In this document: positions 1-5,963 of the stretch, piece by piece
How the letters are laid out: every line of letters starts with the position of its first letter
How positions within the stretch are numbered: the first letter of the stretch is position 1
Origin: an uncultured Campylobacter sp.
GTDB taxonomy: Bacteria > Campylobacterota > Campylobacteria > Campylobacterales > Campylobacteraceae
DNA: 8,647 bases
Direction of reading: 5' to 3'
Assembly: GCF_937973075.1 (NCBI RefSeq)
Contig: NZ_CALBWL010000031.1
Coordinates: forward strand, 1-8,647
Translations under genes and position numbers: made by a program
Notes under the pieces: generated by a model
What the model was told of the DNA's origin: nothing
The model's input: only the letters and a program-made list of their open reading frames with translations
Databases searched by the model: none

Positions 1-43
1 ATTTTTCATCAAAAATATAGCCCCATTTTTTAGTTTCATTCAT
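1..43 (-). CDS. 5' end of an unidentified gene, cut by the window edge
   Basis: Only the first 14 codons are visible (MNETKKWGYIFDEK), too few to assign a family. The ATG at 43-41 is chosen because a strong GGAGG ribosome binding site lies 8 nt upstream (52-56 on the plus strand). A second ATG at 39-37 is out of frame. The gene begins 19 nt after the stop of the 315-aa membrane protein gene and is on the same strand, so it is probably the fourth member of the same transcript. The strong Shine-Dalgarno sequence matches its upstream neighbours and differs from the weaker AAGGA sites on the right side of the window. That a real gene starts here is fairly secure; its function is unknown. Confidence 0.6.
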   Translation of the reverse strand, partial: MNETKKWGYIFDEK

Positions 44-62
44 TTTATAAGCCTCCAAATTT

Positions 63-1010
63 TTATTTTTTTCTAATAAATTTAATAAGAATAAAAATAG
101 CAATTATTATAAGAGCAATACCTAAAATAATTCCACTTACTCCAATAATTTTATATAATTCAATATATTTTAATAAGCTAACATCAGAATTTTGAACTCC
201 TATATGAGCAACATAAAGAAAAAAGACCCCAAAACAAAATACTAAAATTCCACTAGCAAATAATAATATATGCCAAGGAAATGTATAATCTTTTTTTGTT
301 AAACTTCTCTTTTTAAAAGGAAAAGTACTATATGAATTTTGATTTTCAGGAGCATTTATTCCTGCATCTTCAATTAATTTTATACTTGTTATATAACTTG
401 TACCAAAAATTCCTTTTCCAAAAGTACAAGAAAATTTAGAGCCAACCTTATCTATAAAAATTTTGTGTCTCCACATTCCAGTAGAATACAAATCTGGAGA
501 ATTTTTAAATTTAAAAATATAGATATGTCTATGCCTTCTTCTGCTACCTTTATAAATAGTAAAATAATCTCCTAAAACTACTTCTTGCGTTTCTCTATTG
601 TGTATAAAAATCCTATCTACTATTTTAAAGAGTATAGCCCAAGATATAAAAAGACTTGGGATAAAAATATATAAAGGTGAATTTCCTAATGTTATTATGT
701 TTGATTTAACAATAATATACCAAATGGGTATGGCAAAAATAACAGTTGCTATAGAAATTGAAATAAAATTATAACTTGTATTATAATCAATATATGAATT
801 ACCACTAGCACGCATTCCTTTACTATGATAACATAATCTTGAAATTAAATGTAATAGTCCAAAAGCACAGATTGCTATTCCTTGTAAAGGAGAGCTACTA
901 TTAAAATATAACATTCCACCTAATACAAAAGAAAGCATTGAAAAGAATATTGATGGGTCCATCAAAGTTGCTAATACAGAATAAAAAAATAAATATCCTA
1001 AAAAAAACAT
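63..1010 (-). CDS. Multi-pass membrane protein of unknown function, 315 aa
   Basis: I do not recognise this protein with confidence. Hydrophobic segments lie at about residues 2-36 (one or two passes), 41-60, 83-101, 112-133, 245-268 and 285-310, so it is an integral inner-membrane protein with about six passes. Residues 135-240 form a polar, beta-rich central domain with a strongly basic cluster (GSRRRHRHIYIFKF, about 155-168), and the protein ends in a basic tail (KFIRKK). A soluble beta domain between membrane passes is reminiscent of DUF3592-type proteins, but that is only an impression. The ATG shares one base with the stop of the preceding gene (TAATG), and a GGAGGA site sits inside the end of that gene, so the two are almost certainly translationally coupled. 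In this context it could be a membrane-bound immunity or accessory protein, which is inference. Its codons are very AT-rich. Confidence 0.75.
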   Translation of the reverse strand: MFFLGYLFFYSVLATLMDPSIFFSMLSFVLGGMLYFNSSSPLQGIAICAFGLLHLISRLCYHSKGMRASGNSYIDYNTSYNFISISIATVIFAIPIWYIIVKSNIITLGNSPLYIFIPSLFISWAILFKIVDRIFIHNRETQEVVLGDYFTIYKGSRRRHRHIYIFKFKNSPDLYSTGMWRHKIFIDKVGSKFSCTFGKGIFGTSYITSIKLIEDAGINAPENQNSYSTFPFKKRSLTKKDYTFPWHILLFASGILVFCFGVFFLYVAHIGVQNSDVSLLKYIELYKIIGVSGIILGIALIIIAIFILIKFIRKK

Positions 1011-1558
1011 TATTCTTCCTCCATAATTTTTAAATTTTCCTTATAAGTTTTACCTGCATCAAGCCCAAAAGCTTCAAAAATTTTTCTTTTCAGTTCTATA
1101 AGACAAGGATTTCTTAAATCATATACTCTATGTTCAATTTCTCTTTCCCAATAAGGAGAATTAGACTTTTCTTTAATACATTCTTTTAAATCATCAGCAT
1201 ATATTCCAAAACTTATACATTCATTTCTACAAGTTTGTGTTTCTATTTTTAATTTTTCAATAAGTTTTTCATAAACTGAAAAAGGAATTTCCTTATAAAT
1301 AAGTCCATACTGTAAGTATGCCACATCTCTATTGATATAACTTATACTCTCACTAACTGAAATAAGCATATCATAATCTTTATCTTCCAAAGGTAAATTT
1401 CCTAAAATAATAGCTTCTCCATAATAAAAAATATTGTCCATAATAGCTTGTGAGGGGAGTGCTAAACAATTTGATAAATCTTTTAAATCAACATTTTTAT
1501 TATCACTTATTTTATGATATATTTTTATTATTAAAGGTCTACCCATAAGATTAGTCAA
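1010..1558 (-). CDS. Soluble acidic protein of unknown function, 182 aa (candidate immunity protein)
   Basis: No signal peptide or membrane segment is visible, so the product is probably cytoplasmic. It has mixed alpha/beta character with an acidic, charged C-terminal half (motifs include SPYWEREIEHRVYDL and a final KENLKIMEEE) and four cysteines. I do not recognise the family. The first start is a TTG at 1558 that overlaps the TGA of the upstream broken gene (TTGA), which would suit translational coupling. An ATG at 1546 would remove four residues. Neither start has a well-placed Shine-Dalgarno; the nearest AGAGGA is about 17 nt before the TTG. The stop overlaps the next ATG by one base. A small, acidic, soluble protein in a tight run of unrelated unknown genes fits an immunity protein of a contact-dependent or Rhs-type toxin system, but no toxin is present to prove it. 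Confidence 0.7.
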   Translation of the reverse strand: MTNLMGRPLIIKIYHKISDNKNVDLKDLSNCLALPSQAIMDNIFYYGEAIILGNLPLEDKDYDMLISVSESISYINRDVAYLQYGLIYKEIPFSVYEKLIEKLKIETQTCRNECISFGIYADDLKECIKEKSNSPYWEREIEHRVYDLRNPCLIELKRKIFEAFGLDAGKTYKENLKIMEEE

Positions 1559-1811
1559 ACCATAATTTTTATTTTTCCTCTTGCAGTTTTAGGAAGTATC
1601 ACTGTACGATTCTCTGTTGTTTTTTCATTTAATTCAGTCTCATAATAGGAATTTTCACTTAAATTTATTTTTTTCTGATTATATCTCCATCAAAATAAAA
1701 ATAAATGTTTTCATATTTGTAGTTAAGTTTTACAAGCTCCCAATCTTCTTCAACTGGAATAAGTCCTAAATATTTTCTTTGTTCATTAGTTAATTCAAAT
1801 TTTAATTTCAT
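1555..1811 (-). pseudogene. Small unknown gene, frameshifted in an A7 tract
   Basis: The first gene of the AT-rich cluster starts at the ATG at 1811, with an excellent GGAGGAG ribosome binding site 5 nt upstream. It reads MKLKFELTNEQRKYLGL and continues to residue 48, where frame 0 hits TAA at 1667-1665. The tract AGA AAA AAA TAA (T7 at 1668-1674 on the plus strand) stops it. Moving one base back (-1) opens a continuation of 37 codons that keeps the same composition and includes NEKTTENRTVILPKTARGK, ending at TGA 1557-1555. The two parts together give about 85 aa of coherent protein. From memory, proteins of this look occur in low-GC bacteria and continue beyond the RGK.KK segment, so the gene may also be shortened at its 3' end; that is unverified. 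The shift could be a sequencing error, a true mutation, transcriptional slippage or -1 ribosomal frameshifting at A AAA AAA. Confidence 0.65.
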
Positions 1812-1838
1812 TTTCTCTCCTCCAATATTTTCTTAATA

Positions 1839-1867
1839 ATTATAGCATTTTTATTTTACTTTTTCTA
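1839..1867 (-). promoter_or_regulatory. Sigma-70-type promoter of the AT-rich minus-strand gene cluster
   Basis: On the minus strand a perfect TATAAT (1844-1839) is preceded by TAGAAA (1867-1862, 4 of 6 matches to TTGACA) with an ideal 17-nt spacer. Transcription would start near 1832, giving a leader of about 20 nt before the ATG at 1811 and its GGAGGAG site. In DNA this AT-rich a TATAAT can occur by chance, but the spacing to the ribosome binding site and start codon is good. Confidence 0.55.
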
Positions 1868-1905
1868 TTACATACTACTAAAATAGTGAATTAAAAATAA
1901 ATTAA

Positions 1906-2062
1906 AATTTTTCTTGAAAGAATTAATAAATAACTTTTAAGTAAAACTACTGCGACGTCCATTAATGTTGAAGGAGCATTTTGGAGCTACTGAAACATTA
2001 ATGGCTGGCAAGTAGTTGAAATATAATAAAAAAATTTTATATAATTTTTTTCAAGAAAAATT
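1906..2062. repeat. 157-bp nested palindrome, MITE-like or a structured RNA
   Basis: Outer arms AATTTTTCTTGAAA (1906-1919) and TTTCAAGAAAAATT (2049-2062) are perfect 14-bp inverted repeats. Inside them lie AACTACT (1945-1951) paired with AGTAGTT (2011-2017), and CCATTAATGTT (1959-1969) paired perfectly with AACATTAATGG (1994-2004). The apical loop of about 24 nt carries the pentamer GGAGC twice (1973-1977 and 1983-1987). The internal hairpin is markedly richer in G+C than its flanks. Terminal inverted repeats around a short non-coding core are typical of miniature transposable elements and dispersed palindromic repeats. A folded transcript or a bidirectional terminator is the alternative. No clear target-site duplication was seen. 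Confidence 0.55.
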
Positions 2063-2083
2063 ACTTAAACATTTAAAAATTTA

Positions 2084-2137
2084 GATAATAATAAATTATT
2101 TTTAATTTAAATTTAAAGAATTTTTCACTAATATACT
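2084..2137 (+). promoter_or_regulatory. Possible Fur box and -10 element for the TonB receptor gene
   Basis: GATAATAATAAATTATT at 2084-2100 contains a perfect AATAAT-aa-ATTATT palindrome and resembles the GATAAT-hexamer pattern of Fur operators. About 30 nt further on, TATACT (2132-2137) is a fair -10 element, which would place the transcript start near 2144 and give a leader of about 40 nt. A Fur site overlapping the -35 region of an iron-uptake receptor is expected biology. However, the local sequence is very AT-rich, so the match could be chance. Confidence 0.4.
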
Positions 2138-2185
2138 GTTCTTTTTAATAACGCCTATGAGAAATAGTATTATAAAAGGATCAAA

Positions 2186-5100
2186 ATGAGCTTATTTAGG
2201 TTTTCTATTGCAGCGGCGGGAGCGCTTTGTTTATGCGCGGCCACTTTAGCTGCACAGGATGATAGCGAAGGTGGCTCCCAAAATTTAGGGCAGATCAATG
2301 TTACGGGAAACGTAGAAAGCGACCCGCTTACCAAAAAAGTCGGCGAAACTAAAAAGAGCGCCAAGCAACTCGCCAAAGAGCAAGTTAGCGACAGTAGAGA
2401 TATGGTTCGTCACGAAACCGGCGTTTCAGTTGTCGAAAGTGGAAGATTCGGTGCTAGTGGCTACTCGATCCGCGGAGTAGATGAAAACCGCGTAGATATA
2501 AGCATAGATGGACTTCGCCAAGCAGAAACGTTAAGCTCGCAAGGTTTTAAAGATCTATTTGAAGGATATGGAAACTTTAATAACACTAGAAACGGCGTTG
2601 AGGTTGAAAACGTAAGACAAGTAGATATCACTAAAGGTGCAGATTCGGTAAAAAGAGGCTCGGGCGCGCTAGGTGGCTCAGTAGCGTTTGAGACAAAGGA
2701 TGCGAGAGATTATCTAACGGAGAAGGATTGGTATTACGGATTTAAGCGCGGGTATCAAAGTGCGGATAGACAAAACTGGCAAAGCCATGCAGCTGCAGTT
2801 CGGTTTAAGTGGTTTGATCTTTTGGCTATTCATACTGATAGAGAAGGACATGAACTAAAAAACTGGGGTTATAAAGACTATGACCCAACCGTCATCAGAA
2901 AAGTTAGGGAAAAGCCCGATCCGTATAGAATTTACAAGAAAAGCACCCTTGTCAAATTTGGTTTTCAACCCACCGATACCGATAGATTTAGCCTAGGATA
3001 CGATAAGTCTAATATAAAATCAGAGGGAATAGACTGGTCGAATCAATTTGCTCTTTATAATACGCAAACCCCTTGGGGAGCATTGACTAACGATATACGA
3101 CACACTAACGACACAAGCGAAAGAAAGAATTACTCGTTTTCTTACGAAAATTTCGATGAAACGCCTTTATGGGACAGCTTGAAATTTAGCTATAACAAGC
3201 AGCGCATTAAACTAAAGGCAAGAACGGACGAATATTGCGAGGGCGATAACTGCGCAGGCATTTCAAATCCGTCTGGTCTACATATAAACGAAAACGGAAA
3301 AATGGTAGATAAATACGGAGGCGAGCTGCAACATTCTACCGAGACGTATTACGAACAGCCGTGGTGGAGTCCTGTTCCCATACCTAGGACGAGAGATATA
3401 GTAGTAGATAGTAGAGGCGATAAAGTGGATGATAACACCTACCGAGGATACACGAATGAATTAAACACGGGAGGAGTCTCCGATATTTTAGTCAATTGCG
3501 ATAACTATAACTGCTCAAAGGGTATCGATCTATTTGATACAAATACGTGGAGCTATCAGCACTACGACCTTACCCCTGTACCTACCCCTAATGGCAAAGG
3601 AAACTATGCGGTAATCAATCCAAAAGATAGCTGGAACGGCGATTCTCTCTTATTGCCGAGCCAATACGGCTTTGTAGATAACAACTGGAAAGACAGGGAT
3701 CTCATCACCGATACAAAACAATTAAATCTCGATCTTACCAAGGATTTTACTATCAAAAGCTCAGAGCACACCTTAAGCTACGGCGGGCTTTTTAGTAAAA
3801 GCGATAAGCGAATGGTAAACAGACAAGGATACGAGCCTACGAATAAACAGTGGTGGGCCGAAACCTTTTTCGGCGTAAGAAATACTAACCCCGACTTTCC
3901 TATGCTCGGCACTTGGTATGCGGATAAATGTAAGCTATACAACGGAAACGACTATGTAACGCTTTGTAGCCACGAAGACGATCCTTTTAGCTTTCTTATT
4001 CCGGTTGAGACCAAAACCGGAGCGCTTTATGTGGGAGATGACTTTCGTATAAACGATGTTTTAGCCTTTGATCTTAATTATAGGTATGATAAGGTTAAAC
4101 ACAATCCATCATATACCCCAGGCGTTACGCCTAAAATTCCGACCGATCTGTTTATCGGGATGTTCGTTCCATACACGCCGCTTCCCGGCACTCCATCTCA
4201 AAAAGAGATAAAAGCTCATAGAGATGCTAACGCCGAAGCCAACGCCGTGTATTTGGCTTCGCAAAAGAGAAAGTATTCGGCAAACTCATATTCTTTATCT
4301 ACGAATATCGATCCGCTCGATTTTTTTAGAATTCAGCTTAAATACGCAAACGGATTTAGAGCTCCTACCTCGGATGAAATTTACTTCACGTTTCAGCACC
4401 CCGATTTTTCGATATATCCGAATTTGGATTTGAAAAAAGAGACCGCAAAAACCAAAGAGATAGCATTTACTCTTCATAATTCGCCTAGCTTCGTCACTTT
4501 AAATTTATTCCAGACGGATTATAGGAATTTTATAGATTTACAATATAAGGGGGAATTCCAGCTTCCTTACGGAAACGGCGGAAGCAGGCTGCCTACCTCC
4601 GTGTATCAAAACGTAAATCGTCCGAAAGCGAGGGTTAGAGGAATAGAGATCGAATCGAAGCTATTTTTGGATCAAATTTGGCAGCCTCTACAGGGCTTTC
4701 ATATAGGATATAAGCTAAGTATTCAAAAAGGCAGAATGGATATAGGTCACGGCAAAACCGATACGCCGATGAATGCGATCCAGCCGCGAACGGCGGTTTA
4801 TAGCGTAGGCTATCAAAGCCCGGGCGATAAATACGGCGCGGATCTGTTCGTAACCGCGGTAGCCGCGAAAAAGGCGAGAGATACCTACAATATGTATTGG
4901 TACGAGCAGTATCTAGGCGGCAAAATCGTAAACGGCAAACCCGTAAGAAATAGCGAGGTGGAATGGAGGAGCGGCGGATATACGACGATCGATTTCGTAA
5001 CCTACGCCAAGCCGATCAAATATCTGACGCTTCGAGCGGGCGTTTATAATATAACCGATCGCAAATATATCACTTGGGAAAGTGCCAGATCAATAAGGCC

Positions 5101-5203
5101 TTTTGGAACTAGCAATCTGATAGATCAAGAAACAGGACTTGGCATCAACCGCTTTTACTCGCCGGGTAGGAACTATAAACTCACATGGGAGTTTCAGTTT
5201 TGA
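2186..5203 (+). CDS. TonB-dependent outer-membrane receptor, hemoglobin/transferrin/lactoferrin family
   Basis: This is a 1005-aa gated porin of the outer membrane, predicted to take up heme or iron from a host iron protein using TonB-ExbBD energy. Residues 1-23 form a signal peptide with cleavage after LAA, before QDD. A TonB-box-like LGQINVTG lies at about 34-41. The plug domain spans about 60-180, with DMVRHETGVSV at 72-82, a YSIRGVDENRV segment and RGSGALGGS at 157-165. The remainder is the beta barrel, with the FRAPTSDEIYF motif at 724 and a receptor-type C-terminus (about 946-1005: VYNITDRKYITWESARSIR, then SPGRNYKLTWEFQF) ending in the phenylalanine expected of a barrel protein. The length exceeds HmbR and is closer to TbpA/HgpA-type receptors; long loops account for it. 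Cysteine pairs at 351/356, 438/443 and 582/594 probably form disulfides in surface loops. An AAAGGA site lies 5 nt before the ATG. The ligand is uncertain: hemoglobin is likeliest from the C-terminal motif, with lactoferrin or transferrin possible. No partner lipoprotein or TonB gene is adjacent. Confidence 0.93.
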   Translation: MSLFRFSIAAAGALCLCAATLAAQDDSEGGSQNLGQINVTGNVESDPLTKKVGETKKSAKQLAKEQVSDSRDMVRHETGVSVVESGRFGASGYSIRGVDENRVDISIDGLRQAETLSSQGFKDLFEGYGNFNNTRNGVEVENVRQVDITKGADSVKRGSGALGGSVAFETKDARDYLTEKDWYYGFKRGYQSADRQNWQSHAAAVRFKWFDLLAIHTDREGHELKNWGYKDYDPTVIRKVREKPDPYRIYKKSTLVKFGFQPTDTDRFSLGYDKSNIKSEGIDWSNQFALYNTQTPWGALTNDIRHTNDTSERKNYSFSYENFDETPLWDSLKFSYNKQRIKLKARTDEYCEGDNCAGISNPSGLHINENGKMVDKYGGELQHSTETYYEQPWWSPVPIPRTRDIVVDSRGDKVDDNTYRGYTNELNTGGVSDILVNCDNYNCSKGIDLFDTNTWSYQHYDLTPVPTPNGKGNYAVINPKDSWNGDSLLLPSQYGFVDNNWKDRDLITDTKQLNLDLTKDFTIKSSEHTLSYGGLFSKSDKRMVNRQGYEPTNKQWWAETFFGVRNTNPDFPMLGTWYADKCKLYNGNDYVTLCSHEDDPFSFLIPVETKTGALYVGDDFRINDVLAFDLNYRYDKVKHNPSYTPGVTPKIPTDLFIGMFVPYTPLPGTPSQKEIKAHRDANAEANAVYLASQKRKYSANSYSLSTNIDPLDFFRIQLKYANGFRAPTSDEIYFTFQHPDFSIYPNLDLKKETAKTKEIAFTLHNSPSFVTLNLFQTDYRNFIDLQYKGEFQLPYGNGGSRLPTSVYQNVNRPKARVRGIEIESKLFLDQIWQPLQGFHIGYKLSIQKGRMDIGHGKTDTPMNAIQPRTAVYSVGYQSPGDKYGADLFVTAVAAKKARDTYNMYWYEQYLGGKIVNGKPVRNSEVEWRSGGYTTIDFVTYAKPIKYLTLRAGVYNITDRKYITWESARSIRPFGTSNLIDQETGLGINRFYSPGRNYKLTWEFQF

Positions 5204-5583
5204 AATTTAATCAAGTGTTTGACGTCTTATTAAAACAAAAGCCTTTGGAATCAAAATTTATAGATTTATTAGTAAATTTAAAAAGGATGGTGATAATAAA
5301 TCATTTGGTGTCATTTAAATTTTTAAATTTTATGTAGCGTGTAAATTTCAAATTTTACGTGACGCGGTAGACCAAAGGCTCCTGTCCGTGATGATGTCAG
5401 CTTTATAATTTTGCAACGACGCTCACGGTCTTTCCCTCGCTTCGAGATCGAATTTTTTGCCCGTGTAAATTTACCGAGCCGAAAAGCATAGCGCCCGTAT
5501 ATGCTAAAAATTTCGCAGGCGCACAGCCTCACACTAAGCAAATCGCAGGGGAATTTTAATGTCGTAAATCTGCAAGCGGATCA

Positions 5584-5613
5584 TCTCGCTTCCAAGCGGC
5601 GAGAGTCTTTTTT
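5584..5613 (+). terminator. Weak Rho-independent terminator candidate
   Basis: TCTCGC (5584-5589) pairs with GCGAGA (5599-5604) across a 9-nt loop, and six T residues follow at 5608-5613. The hairpin reads in the plus direction but lies about 380 nt after the receptor's stop codon. It might end a long receptor transcript or be left over from a lost gene. The stem is only 6 bp. Confidence 0.3.
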
Positions 5614-5914
5614 GCGGCAATGAGTGCAATCTATTTCTCTTCGCTCTATCTCGCCCGCTTGTGACGACAAATCTTATAAACGCAGTGGTCCTTTAAAAAT
5701 TTTAACTTCAAATTTTGCTCCGAAGCTCACTAAATTTAAGGAAGAGCCCACACAGATAAATTGTTCTATTTTAGCGCGGCGCACGAGGTTTTTAAATTTG
5801 CGGCGCCCGTATGAAGCTTTAAAGCTCGATAAGTCTCGCTGTCGTTAGCACGCAAGGCTGATCCGGCTAGAGATCTTTTGTGCGGTTTATCTTCTTATAA
5901 TCCTTGCTAAAATT

Positions 5915-5936
5915 CCGCCGCAGTATATGTCGGCGC
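5915..5936 (-). terminator. Possible terminator hairpin after the LRR gene
   Basis: CGCCG (5916-5920) and CGGCG (5931-5935) pair across a 10-nt loop, about 30 nt downstream of the LRR stop codon in the minus direction. The sequence that follows (GAATTTT) is only a weak T-tract and the stem is 5 bp. It is listed because its position is right. Confidence 0.25.
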
Positions 5937-5963
5937 CGGACAAATTATAGCTTCGTTTTAAAT

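Larger units (their letters stand above)
1812..2185. other. Divergent intergenic region between the AT-rich cluster and the TonB receptor gene
   Basis: This 374-bp gap separates the leftward cluster from the rightward receptor gene. It holds the leftward promoter, a 157-bp nested palindrome (1906-2062), a Fur-like palindrome (2084-2100), a rightward -10 candidate (2132-2137) and the receptor's ribosome binding site AAAGGA (2175-2180). It contains no convincing protein gene. The change from the AT-rich block to more typical Campylobacter-like coding sequence occurs here, so the boundary of any acquired segment should lie inside this interval. Confidence 0.7.
5204..5963. other. Long region without a convincing gene, possibly decayed
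   Basis: About 760 bp separate the ends of the receptor gene and the LRR gene, which converge here. Short open frames exist on both strands (for example about 72 codons at 5541-5323 minus and 74 codons at 5624-5848 plus), but none has a good ribosome binding site, a recognisable motif or a plausible composition. Visible structure includes AAATTTA/TAAATTT (5254-5260 and 5273-5279), a 9-bp inverted repeat AGCCTTTGG/CCAAAGGCT (5240-5248 and 5372-5380), a palindromic GTAAATTT-C-AAATTTTAC word near 5341-5359, and two terminator-like hairpins listed separately. From about 5400 the base composition is close to that of coding DNA while every frame is interrupted, which suggests remnants of lost genes. 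I could not identify a parent family. Confidence 0.5.

Noticed and set aside
5290..5306. TGATAATAAATCATT as a second Fur box
   Set aside because: Only the left half matches the operator and no gene starts downstream.
5287..5337. 16-codon frame (MVIINHLVSFKFLNFM) with an AAAAAGG upstream
   Set aside because: It is very short and largely made of AT-only words, so too weak to call.
5386..5428. CCGTGA/TCACGG inverted repeat
   Set aside because: The arms are only 6 bp with a long spacer, as expected by chance.
5323..5541. 72-codon minus-strand frame in the gap after the receptor
   Set aside because: There is no ribosome binding site or recognisable motif, the composition is arginine/lysine/serine-rich, and neighbouring frames are interrupted.
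5624..5848. 74-codon plus-strand frame in the same gap
   Set aside because: It lacks a ribosome binding site and the protein looks random.
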